From assembly GCA_037976565.1 (NCBI GenBank), contig CP137684.1, positions 22,394,233-22,458,232 on the forward strand: 64,000 bases of DNA, in the 5' to 3' direction. This document shows positions 10,560-20,209 of this stretch, one piece after another (position 1 is the stretch's first letter; each line of letters opens with the position of its first letter). The notes below the pieces were generated by a model. That model was not told the origin of the DNA. It searched no databases and saw nothing but the letters and a program-made list of their open reading frames with translations. The stretch comes from Mesocentrotus franciscanus (taxonomy: Eukaryota; Echinodermata; Echinoidea; Camarodonta; Strongylocentrotidae). The position numbers and the translations under genes are program-made.

Positions 10560-11930
10560 TTGGAAGGAAATTTGATAATAAACTTAATTAAAGAAATCAT
10601 TACCATTTCCCCTCATGATAATTAGACCGCTATATAGTATAGTCTACAAACACAATCGAACTTACACACACACCTGAAGTAGCTTACATCGTCCCAGGGG
10701 CGGATCTAGCTTTTTCCTCTGGCATTTTTTCTACTGGCATTTTTACCTCTGGTATTTTTACTCGACACCTGTACAGTATGATTGTATGCATGGGCTTATG
10801 TGTGTGTGCATTCGTGTGTGTCCACGTTCGTGTCTTTCTGAGTTTGACTTCATGTAGTTATTTTGTGTGAAACAGTTTCAATAATAAAAAATAGTTCAAG
10901 CAACCTAAAAGTATGATAAACGGATAGTTCTGCTTCTCCATCTTTTTTTGAAAATTAACGCACCCTTTTGGCAAAACCGGGGGGACTTTGGACGAATGGT
11001 CGCGTTCAAGTTAATGCGACGCACCGCGACGCACCGTGACGCTACCCGACCATTCGGAATAAGCCATTAAAACCTGTTCTATTGATTCTCAACATTTCAA
11101 ACACCACTGTACAAAACTCAACTGATTTCACTAAAAAATGGTACTTTAGTGACAATTGATGACACCTAAATAGCAGTAAAATACAATTTTTTCAACTTAC
11201 TGATGTTAGACTTAGGCCATTAAAAAAAATGTACATGTTTAGCTTCCCCGCCCTCTACCTTTTTGGGGGCCGCTTTTTTTTTTTTTTTTTTTTTAAATTA
11301 AAAAAAAAAAAAAACCGAGCAGCCATTTTTGAGCAGCCATTTTGAAAAAAAAAAAAAGAAAAAAAAGAGCCTCCTCCTTCCTATTTTTCAAAAAGGCAGG
11401 ACGCTAAACATGTTTTTTTTTTTATTTGGCCTTAGAGTTAGACTTAGAAAGAATAATTTGAAAATTCAAATCGTGAGTCTACTGTCAAACTTGCCGATCA
11501 GCCACATCGTATTCTTTGCGTGCATTTGTGTGTAATGTGTGTATTGACTATTCGTGTGTGCAATTACTGCCTATTAGCACGTAGTACAGCGCTAGAAGTT
11601 AATACGCATTAGCATTGACTCTCTATGCTTTGTTGGAGTGCAATCAGCTAGAGTCGAACTTCGAAGACGAAGTAACTTGTCAATTAATTGTCGGACTCAG
11701 ACGCGCACGCCTCGCTCTCGGCCTTGTACATGTATGTAATTGTAAGTCCAGGAAGTGGCTCGAAATTATGTCCAAGAGGCAAGAGGCTGCATCTGGCCAT
11801 TTACTTTCTGAACTCATTTTTTAATTTTATCTTCGTTCAACTTCAACTTTCAAGTTCAATCAGAGTTCAGATGATATATTTTTCAAAGGTGTTTTGGGGG
11901 GTTAAAATAATCTTGTTTATACTATTTTTT
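10560..11930. other. Intergenic / 5' region of the JmjC gene
   Basis: Contains an inverted pair GAATGGTCG...CGACCATTC (about 10995-11055), poly-T and poly-A runs (11272-11360) and otherwise unique DNA. A 5' UTR exon of the JmjC gene may lie here, because the first coding exon begins just after an acceptor-like TTTTTTTTAG. I cannot place it. Confidence 0.4.
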
Positions 11931-11937
11931 TTAGAGG

Positions 11938-12116
11938 ATGAGCTCCTATATGACTTTCCTGGTTGCTGCCATTACAGCTGCTGTGACCTCGGTCCTCTTT
12001 GATGCACTCCACCAAGACTTGGGGCGGAGCTATGAGATGGGCGGGGCTCTAGGTTTGATTGACAGAGAAGCCAATCTTAGCTTGGAGGAATACGATGAAA
12101 AGTACAATGGCAAGTG
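11938..12116 (+). CDS. JmjC gene coding exon 1
   Basis: The ATG lies three bases after TTTTTTTTAG, suggesting an upstream 5' UTR exon. It encodes the hydrophobic N-terminus and ends in phase 2 at a GTAAGC donor. Confidence 0.75.
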
Positions 12117-15100
12117 GTAAGCACTAAAAAGTCACTAGCTGTTGGCTTACTTAGAATCATCGGGTCATTGCGTCCGGTCGGGTTGTTGCGTTACACAACA
12201 TTTTGTGAAACGAAAGCGGTAGAACGTGTGAAGATGCACATTAAGGAAGTGACTTTTTGTAGATTTGGGGTAGGTTTTCACAAAGTGTCGGGTAAATTGG
12301 ACTTGACCACATGTTGATGAGAAAGGTTTATTTCACAAAAGTTATCCCTGACTTTTCATGAATAAAGGGGCATGTTTTCACAAAAGGTTGGGTAACACGA
12401 CCACCTGACCCAACGCAATGACCCAACGCTTTGAAGTAAGCCCAGACTGTGTGGGGCTTTAGCCAGCTTTTTTCCTGCTACAAATTAAGTCTATGGCGTC
12501 ACCTGTTCCTGGGAGTGGAAAAGCGAACTTGATCACTGTAACCCTTGGGGTCTCTCCTGGTATATTACTGATTGGGATTTGTTGGTGAACCACTACAATG
12601 GGGTTTCCCCCTAGTCTTATATGAATAGTGTAGTGGGATCTTCATGTGTAAAGGTGGTGACTCACCTTTCCATCCGGCCTCCATTTAACATCCTATCCGA
12701 GGGATGGGGTGTTTTCCACAGACTGTAACATACACTGTAGCCTGCAAGCCCTGCATCTCTGAAACAGGGGACGGTTGTGGAAAAACAACAGAGCCTTCAG
12801 TCATCCGCCCCGGTTAGATTTGAACCCATGATCTTTTGTTTGACAGGTTGACGCTTTTAATGCCAACTGAGCTACCTGGCCTCTTCAACAACAAAGATTA
12901 GTAAGGGGAAAGAGAGAAGGAAACTTAGGAAGGACAAACTACCCCCCTATTATTTTGTACTTAAATCAATAAATGAGTATCAATTAATTGTGATATTGGT
13001 TTCTCACTTTGATTTATAAATTAGATCATCTAGGTTATTATGAAAATTAGTGACAGCATTTCCATGCTCCATCTTCTTTTTTAATGGAAAGAAAGGATAA
13101 AGAGGTTGAAACTTCGCACAAAATAAGTCAATGAAGTGTCAATGATAACTCAGTGCCCTATTCAGTTTGAATAAAGAAACTGTGCTATTGTGGCTTACTC
13201 TTTTTGACGAAGCTTTGGGCTTTTGAGTTGTGAAGGTCTTTTTTTAAATAACTATTTAGAATTTCTTTTGTCAACACAAACAATAAAAATAAAAAAAAGA
13301 AACAGAAATTAAGAAAAGAAACAAACCATGACCAAGATTTCAGGGAATAATTGTTACATACTGACTGGTATTTACGTGTTTGGACACTTGATGACACTCA
13401 TGCCTGGAACTCGGTATTAAATCCATCTGTTCTTATGGATACGAGCCAATGTTTTCATACTCTACTTTTCATTCTGTACAGGCCTGTTATCATCACAGAT
13501 GTGGTAGGGGACTGGAAAGCTAGCGGCTGGAGTGAGAATTTTTTTATTCAGAACTTTGGAGAGGAGCATGTAACTTTGAAATCTGTCCAGGTAAGACGTC
13601 ACTTTACTCTAAAACCAAAAACTTTATCACATGAAAGTTTCTGGACTGAGACAGATCAGGCCCCGTCTTATAACCAGCTGTGATTGATTCAAAGCACTCG
13701 CAAGTTTACAGTCTCCTATCTCTTATGTACATTGATATTAATCGCAAATAAGTTGTGATTAAAGAGAAAGACCACTAAGTTTTTACACATTTCATTTTGA
13801 GTTTAATGAAAAGTTTCATCTTTTGAAGTGATTGAATTACAACACTGATTTTTTGCACTCTGGGATAGTGGATGAAGATCTAAAAAGAAATTTCCAAGTT
13901 TGTTGGTATTACAGTAAACTTGATAAAAAGAGTTTCCATGTGCATGTTCCACATTTTTTGTTTCTCTTGATATCTTTGTTTAAAGAGAAAACTGAAAGAT
14001 GCCACAAGCAGCTATACAACCCTGCAACATTTTGTGAAGCTGAAGAAGAGGGCTGGAACGAGAGACAGATGGCTTTATGTTGAAGATGAGATCTTTATAC
14101 CACGAAGGCCAACATTAAAGGAGGATATTGGACAAGTGGTAAGTTTACAGGTAGTCAACAGTCAACCATGAATATTTAATAGTATTACCTGTACAAGGTA
14201 ATTTTACCATGAAATTAAAATGCAGATTTCCTGGTATCTCCTCAAGGCCAATCAATATTATATAAATATTAGATAGCTCTTTGATACAGGTACAAAAGCA
14301 TGATTGATCCAGAGTGCGTCACGTGCTATTATTTTTGATATACATTGAATACTCCAGGGTTTTACAAAATAAATTGAAGAAAGAAATCCCGCTAAAATAG
14401 AAAAGGTTCTCGCGTTTGAGATTGGTAAGGGCCTATTGATTTACATGTAAATATGTTTGATATTGACTAAGCTATTCAGTCTTATTTTTTCATTCATAGA
14501 GTGTGCGCTAAAGATGTATTTCAAGATGCACAATTCAGAAATTTACAGCATAATTGTTGACCCACAGCAGATAGATGCAAATGTGTAAATGTATACAGCT
14601 TTAAAGGGATTGGGTAACTTTGTCTCAGATTCTAAAACAAAATCCTGGATTTAGCTCATGCTGCAATGATAATTATAAACCTTAAGGTCAGTCAGGAACC
14701 CCATGACTTTTACAAGCTGATCGCCTGTCTGATTATCAAGATATTTATGATTGGAAATCAAAATTTAGAAATTCGTTTTCCTAACAGTTTTCATAACACT
14801 ACAGTCTATTGGGGAAAATGAGTATGGTAAAACCGGTCACTCAAAGATTTTTACTCTTTTGAGGCACTTCATGATCATTTGAAGCGCAATTTTTTTAGGG
14901 CTTCAATATTACACCATATCACAGACACTGATAACACGGGCCATGCATCTCAGATTTAACATTGTTAAACGATGCCTTTAATCAGCAGACTTGTTCAATG
15001 TACTTGATTGATTTCAGATGTATCTTCTAGAGGACTTCTTCCAAATATTCCCAGAAGAGATCAGACCATGGAATGCCATGATGTTATGGGGTACTGCTCA

Positions 15101-15323
15101 CTCAAGATCAGCTCTACATATAGGTATGACATCATCACCCCATCTCTTTCTCTATTTCCCTCTCTCTCCCCCTCCCTCTCTCTCTCTCTCTCTCTCTTGC
15201 CTTTTTTTTTTGGTCTCATGTCTGTTCTCATCTCTGTCTCTTTCTGTGTACCTTCCTATCTCTCTATCTATCTCTCTTTATCTTGCCTGTCTCTGTACTT
15301 CTCTCTTTCTTTATCTTTCTTCA

Positions 15324-15354
<31 letters not shown>

Positions 15355-18300
15355 TTTGTCTCTCCTCTCTCCATCTCTCTCCATCTTTCTCCATGCTTCT
15401 GTCTCTCTACCCCTGCCTCTTCTCTCTGTATCTCAATCTCTCTCATTCTTGATTTTACCATTTTCTATCTCTCTACCCTTTCCCTTTTTTTCTCACAAAC
15501 TCTCTCTTTCTTTCTCAGTCTCTCTTTTTCAGATTGTACTTTGTAACCGTTTTCATCTCTTCCTGTTGATCTCTGTTTTTGTCTATGCCTCACTCTCTGT
15601 GTCTGTCTTCCTGTCTCTCTTTCTCTTTCTCTTTCTCCTTTTTTCCATCTCTCTCATGTCTGTCCCCATCTCTGTCTCTCTCTCTGTGTACCTTCCTATC
15701 TCTCTATCTATCTTTCTGTATTCTCTCTTTCTTTCTTTTTCTTTCTCTCTACCTCTTTCTCTCTTTTCTCTACAGCTTTCTCCATGCTTCTATCTATCTT
15801 TCTCAGTCTCTCTTTGTTTCTGAATGTACATGTACTTTTATCTGTTTTCATCTTTTCCTGTCCTTCTCTGTGTTTGTCTATGCCTCACTCTTTTTGTCTG
15901 TCTGTCTGTGTGGGTATGTATGTCTGTCTGACTGTGTGTGTGTGTCTGTCTGTCTGTGTCGGTCAGTCTGTCTGTCTCTCTTCTTTACATGTAGATGTAC
16001 GCCCTAACTCCATCTCATCATCTGTGTTGTAGATCCATACAACTGGACAGGCACCAATGCAGTGATCTGGGGAAAGAAAAGATGGAAGCTCTATCCTCCT
16101 GGTCAAGATGACTTACTGTATGCTACAACCAACCCTAACTCAGGATTCCCTCTTAATTGTCATACTTATAGCAGGTCAGTTTCCTAACCCATAAAGTGTC
16201 GTAGGCAATTATTTTCTGCTTCAATTCTGCTACTATTTGACGGAGAAAAGCATGTACTGTGTGAAGTGATTCATGAATATTTCCTGGAAAGCATGGGTCA
16301 ACAGATGTATACAACTGAATCCCATTAGAATAACAGATGTAATCTAAATTATATTCAGATTCAGATTCAGATTTAGATTTTATTATCCACTTTAAAAACA
16401 CAGAAATTTGGCCTCCACTGGCAAGAGATAACAATGAATAACATAAGAATACATCAATGTGCACAAAATAAAAACATAAATTAGATTAACAAACAGTTGA
16501 ACACATTCTGACAAAAGTAAAGACCTACGGTAAGGAAGAGGAGATTAAGATGAGAGAAGGAATGAAGGAAGAGTAGGAAAGAACAAGAATGTAGGTAAGG
16601 GGAAGAGAGAATAAAAACCGCTTGCTTTATGACTCCATATTATTTATGGATGATGTTGGAGATTGAGGTGATGTATAAGCTAAAAAGAATCGGTCCAAGC
16701 ACAGACCCTTGTGGTACTCCAAAATCTGCAACCCATGGCTCAGCTAGTTCCCCAGCTATGTTCCTCCTGGATGACCAGCCAGTGAGATATGACTTCATCT
16801 CCTGGAGGACTTTTGTGGATATCAGAAAATGTGACTCTAGACGGCTGAATAATATGAAATGATCCAGCATAATCAAATGTCGAGCTCAGGTCTAGCAAGA
16901 CTAGTAAAACAGATTTCTGTCGATCAAAGAAGACAGAACATTGTTTTGTAACTTCTAAAGGGCCATTTCGGTGCTAAAATTTGATTTAATAATAATTTTT
17001 AGAAATGTGTTTCTACTGTGCACTTTCTGATATAATATCACTAAAGGGGATACAATGTAATATGATAATAATACTTCAGTGTTGTCATAACAAAAAACAA
17101 AGAAACAACAAAAACAATATTAGACATGTAACATTAAGTTTTTTAGTAACTCTGGGTAAAAGGAGCTGCTTGATTCTCCTTTGATCTGTATGCCGACTGC
17201 ATTGGATTAGTTAAGTTATTATCCTTCAAGTGCCATCTGTGAGTTGAAGAGCTAGTTTTTTTAGCTATAACCTTCCTATAAATTTAGCAACATGTGAAAG
17301 ATTACTAACAGGTCTATAGTTATGTAATAATATCCAAAGTCCTTTGGAAGCAACTAAAGATGTCACGGTATATCATAATGTGATATGCGATAATCAAGAA
17401 CAGAATATTGGTAGTATTATTAGAATGATTGTACATAATTTGTTGTGGGCTTAACATTTAATTTGATTCTTTCTTCCTTCCTTTCTTTCTTCCTTCAGTC
17501 CTATTGATGCCTTTGATCCTGATCTTGATGCCTATCCTAACTTTGCCAAAGCAAGAGGTATTCAGGTAGAGCAGAATCCTGGAGAGCTTTTAATCATTCC
17601 AACAGGATGGTTTCACCAGGCTTTCAATGTTAAAGAGACATTTGCTATCAGCAGTCAAGTCATGAACCTTGCAAATTATAAGTAAGATAATTTTTTTAAA
17701 TTACCTTGTACTTTCAATTAAATAGAGATATTTGCTATCAGCATCAACTCAATAAAGAGCTCAAAGTAAAAGTAAGATATTTGTAATGTATCACCTTGTA
17801 CTTTACATGTGGCTATCAGCATCCATTCACTAACCTTGAAATTAGTCTACTACCCATTTGGTATATTGTTCATTTAGTCTAATAACCAATTAGTCTAATA
17901 ACCAGTCGTCTACCATCCATAAGGTCTAATAATCATTTGATGAGGATTATTATTTATGATTAAATGATAATTAGACCATATGAATAGTAGACAAAATAGG
18001 CATTAGACAAACTGGAAATAAGACCAACTGGAAATTAGACTAAATGAGCAATAAACCAAATGGGTAGTAGACCAAATGGAAATTTGATCAAATGACTATT
18101 AGCCTAAATGGTCATTAGACCAAATGATAAGTAGACGAAATAATTATTAGACCATGTGGATAGTAGACGGGCTGGGTGTGGACCATATGGGAATAGACCG
18201 ATTGGGTAGTAGACCAACTGGTAATAGACCAAACAGCAATTAACAAGCCTGTGTACATACATAAGGATCCAGTTTTCATCTCCTTTTACATTTCACAGAG

Positions 18301-18901
18301 TCATCCTTGAAGAGATAGCCAAGGCAGGCCATTTTCCCCAAGGCACAATCCCTCAAGCATATGAATCCTTGACACCAGAAAAACAGGTAAGGTCCAGGTA
18401 AAGCCTCGGTCACAAATGCCATTACGAACTGCTACGAACGCTGTACGAACGATTTTCAGACAATTGAAATTTGGGAAGACAATGGAAAAACGGAGATTCG
18501 TACGAAATTATCGTTCGTATGGACCTTTGTGACCGTAGCATTAGGTCGCAGAAGGGTGCTGCATTTTAATAACTGTTTTTTGATTAAATTGCAATTAGGG
18601 GTGGCAAAATCTTGTCATTATGAAGGGAGGGAGGGGTGATGGGTTGATGCATGAGATCCATGTGGATATTCTGTGTCATTTGAACCATATGCTAATTACA
18701 AACTGATCTATTGTAAATGGGATGAATAAATTAAAAAATAATGAAGAACTCCTGTTCGTTTGATTCTATCCTTGGTTACAGGTGGAAGCTGCTATGAGGC
18801 TCATTCCACAGCACGTCATTGATAGAGGGCGCACCGTCATTGACATTGCCATCAACCAGCTTACATTGCAACAGTCCATGCAAGGGAAATATGACTCGTG
18901 A
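11938..18901 (+). CDS. JmjC/cupin-type 2-oxoglutarate Fe(II) oxygenase, 359 aa, eight coding exons
   Basis: Exons 11938-12116, 13482-13590, 13986-14138, 15018-15123, 16033-16174, 17499-17681, 18299-18386 and 18782-18901 join without a stop to give 359 residues. The fold signature is a JmjC iron site: H181-I-D183 in SALHIDPYNWTGTNAVIWGK and the distal H269 in IIPTGWFHQAFN. Lysines in GKKRWKLYPP (197, 198, 201) are candidates for the 2-oxoglutarate contact. Residues 5-21 are hydrophobic (MTFLVAAITAAVTSVLF), a likely signal anchor that would place the domain in the secretory pathway. A JmjC enzyme hydroxylates or demethylates protein or nucleic acid substrates; the target cannot be read from sequence. 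I do not recognise the subfamily; JMJD8-like or other membrane-linked JmjC proteins are possibilities only. The gene is divergent from the ethanolamine kinase gene. Confidence 0.88.
12143..12444. mobile_element. MITE in JmjC intron 1 (about 300 bp)
   Basis: TGGCTTACTT at the left is inverted as AAGTAAGCCC at the right. Both arms share GGGTCATTGCGT / ACGCAATGACCC and TTTTCACAAA motifs. Confidence 0.7.
12700..12895 (-). mobile_element. tRNA-derived SINE
   Basis: Read on minus, GGTAGCTCAGTTGGCA (A box) is followed about 45 bases later by ATGGGTTCAAATCTAAC (B box), then a non-tRNA tail to about 12700. A working tRNA is unlikely because the acceptor stem is absent. Confidence 0.75.
13482..13590 (+). 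CDS. JmjC gene coding exon 2
   Basis: Acceptor CATTCTGTACAG; encodes PVIITDVVGDWKASGWSENF and on to KSVQ, ending in phase 0 at GTAAGA. The (R)PVII..W segment is typical of the strand before JmjC domains. Confidence 0.85.
13986..14138 (+). CDS. JmjC gene coding exon 3
   Basis: Encodes 51 residues from RKLKDATSSYTTL to LKEDIGQV, phase 0 to phase 0, with donor GTAAGT. The acceptor (TTTGTTTAAAG) is weaker than the others. Confidence 0.78.
14605..14977. mobile_element. Probable TTAA MITE in JmjC intron
   Basis: TTAA at 14601-14604 and 14978-14981 flank short inverted ends (AGGGATTGGGTAAC against GTTAAACGATGCCT). The inverted match is imperfect, so the call is tentative. Confidence 0.4.
15018..15123 (+). 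CDS. JmjC gene coding exon 4
   Basis: Acceptor GATTTCAG. Encodes MYLLEDFFQIFPEEI through SRSALHI and ends in phase 1, so the HxD iron motif is split by the next intron. Confidence 0.85.
15130..16020. repeat. (CT)n / (TCTG)n low-complexity intron tract
   Basis: Almost 900 bases of imperfect CTCTCT, TTTCT and CTGTCTGT repeats fill the intron between JmjC exons 4 and 5. Several long Ser/Leu-rich reading frames across it are compositional. Confidence 0.9.
16033..16174 (+). CDS. JmjC gene coding exon 5
   Basis: Completes the iron-binding aspartate codon and encodes PYNWTGTNAVIWGKKRWKL to NCHTYS. It ends in phase 2 at GTCAGT. Confidence 0.88.
16640..16960 (-). pseudogene. LINE reverse transcriptase fragment, frameshifted
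   Basis: Read on minus, one frame shows SVLLVLLDLSSTFD, the RT motif A region (normally ..D..AFD). After a frameshift another gives LLxRLES-type sequence, MKSYLTGWS and GVPQGSVLGPILFSLYI (motif B). These are hallmark motifs of non-LTR retrotransposons of the CR1/Jockey group. It is a short dead relic in a JmjC intron on the opposite strand. Confidence 0.85.
17499..17681 (+). CDS. JmjC gene coding exon 6
   Basis: Follows a long CTTTCTTTCTTCCTTCAG acceptor tract. Encodes PIDAFDPDLDAYPNF, then GELLIIPTGWFHQAF with the distal iron ligand H269, and ends in phase 2 at GTAAGA. Confidence 0.9.
17865..18240. repeat. Degenerate ACCAAATGG / TAGACC mini-repeat
   Basis: About 20 copies of short motifs such as TTAGACCAAATG and ATTTGGTCTAAT in both orientations, 15 to 22 bases apart, fill part of the intron after exon 6. 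Confidence 0.8.
18299..18386 (+). CDS. JmjC gene coding exon 7
   Basis: Acceptor TTTCACAG. Encodes VILEEIAKAGHFPQG to LTPEKQ and ends in phase 0 at GTAAGG. Confidence 0.85.
18413..18540. mobile_element. Small palindromic MITE
   Basis: CGGTCACAAATG at the left is inverted as CCTTTGTGACCG at the right, with further inverted TACGAACG motifs inside. It lies in the intron before the last JmjC exon. Confidence 0.6.
18782..18901 (+). CDS. JmjC gene final coding exon
   Basis: Acceptor TTGGTTACAG. Encodes VEAAMRLIPQHVIDRGRTV to QGKYDS, then TGA at 18899-18901. This helical tail follows the JmjC core. Confidence 0.88.
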   Translation: MEAAMRLIPQHVIDRGRTVIDIAINQLTLQQSMQGKYDS

Positions 18902-18959
18902 TAATGAGTCCTATGATTTCAACTGTCCTTAGCTCAGTAACTGTAGTATATGTATTATG

Positions 18960-19190
18960 TAGAGGTGTTGTGGATTAGTTGATAAGTCACTTATCTGAGG
19001 ATGACAAGGTTAAGGGTTCAATATCCTACCAGGTGCGTACATGTACTCATTACACCTGGGTCAAGTGTGGCAAATGTAGATCAATGTCTTGCTGAAGGCT
19101 ATTAGTGAAGTGGCAGGTATTCGAACACGTACCCTGTGATCCACAGTTCAATGACTTAGCCATTTCGACCACAAGACCAGTTCATCTTTT
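18960..19190. mobile_element. SINE-like composite repeat
   Basis: GGGTTCAATATCC (plus) and GTTCGAATACC (minus) resemble B boxes. The middle phrase GTGTGGCAAATGTAGATCAA recurs at 43630, showing a dispersed family. Confidence 0.5.
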
Positions 19191-19496
19191 GACTTCTTTA
19201 AAACATTCACATATTTATTAACTCTGTCAGTTTTGAGAGAGCTTACTCATAATATTTGTATTAACAAATTGACTAATTAATTATGTCATTTTCCATAGGC
19301 TTTGTACATGGACCACCTGGCTCAAGTAAGCAATGGGTTAAATAAGTCCTCAAGTTTGGAATTTATCATCCTGTGTGTTATGTAACCCTATAAATCCAAT
19401 CCAATCGATCCAGAAATTTGTACAAGTCCAATATCTCCTTGCCTAGTCAAAGGCGCTGGTCTGTTCAAATCCAGAGGGGCATTATCTCTGCTTTAA

Positions 19497-19684
19497 AGCC
19501 CCTCTGCACTAGTTTGGCCAGGAGGGATTAGAGGGATTAGCGTGGTCACTAACAGATGGTTATCTCATCAACTCAGCTCTCAATTAACATAAGAAAAAGA
19601 GGATCATGGGGGACCAACGGGCACCGCTTAGGCATTGTTTTCTGTATAGAGGGAGCAAGTAGCTACAAGTAGTACAGTGGGGCT
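19497..19684 (-). mobile_element. TTAA MITE, family A copy 3
   Basis: A 188-bp element in the opposite orientation to the copies at 4061 and 34881, flanked by TTAA (19493-19496, 19685-19688). Ends are AGCCCCTCTGCACTA and the inverted GTAGTACAGTGGGGCT. Confidence 0.75.
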
Positions 19685-19782
19685 TTAAGGTATATGAGCT
19701 GACCAAGTGAACGTACCGCTATCTATATATCTAGAGCAACGTACCGCTAGACCAACTGACATCTCCCTAGTACCAGTACCCA

Positions 19783-20135
19783 GGGGCCGATCCAGCCGGC
19801 GGCAAGGGAGGGGGCCTAAAAAGGGGCCCACTTCGTGCGAAAATTTGAAAATCGTGCCGGTCGATTTTTCGCTCAGTGGGGGTTGTGAGCAAAAAATTTT
19901 TCTCCGGGAAGGGTAATTTTCTCCCACCCACCCTTGCGTGTCAGGGTAATGAGCACAATTTGTTTTTGGCACCGAAAAATTTTTCCCTATGGGAAGGGTT
20001 ATTGTTTTCCACCGCCACCCCCTCCCTCCTCTTGGGCGCCAGAGGCCCAACTTTTTTTCTCAAAAATGGGTGTTTTTACCTTTTTTTTTCTAGGGGAGGG
20101 GGCCCAGGCCCCCTGGCCCCCCCCTGGATCCGCCA
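19783..20135. mobile_element. GGATCC-ended G/C-rich element
   Basis: Starts CAGGGGCCGATCCAGCC and ends GGATCCGCCACTGCC, roughly inverted, with G-rich and C-rich runs between. Similar ends occur near 8705, 9915 and 10515. Confidence 0.5.
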
Positions 20136-20197
20136 CTGCCAGTACCTACATGTCTGTATTCTTTGTATCAATATGAATATTTTGTAACTGTGAGTGC

Positions 20198-20203
20198 AAT
20201 AAA
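20198..20203 (+). terminator. AATAAA, candidate poly(A) signal of the JmjC gene
   Basis: AATAAA followed by a T-rich stretch lies 1.3 kb after the stop codon. Repeats lie in between, so the link to this transcript is weak. Confidence 0.25.
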
Positions 20204-20209
20204 GTTTCT

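Noticed and set aside
10040..10575. Arg/Lys-rich or Pro/Ser-rich proteins in both strands
   Set aside because: Composition artefact of the polypyrimidine tandem repeat.
12800..12890. Functional tRNA gene on the minus strand
   Set aside because: A and B boxes are present but the acceptor stem does not pair and a SINE tail follows.
15008..16007. Plus-strand Ser/Leu-rich frames in the JmjC intron
   Set aside because: They are products of CT and CTGT simple repeats; only the first 106 bases are a real exon, in a different frame from the longest.
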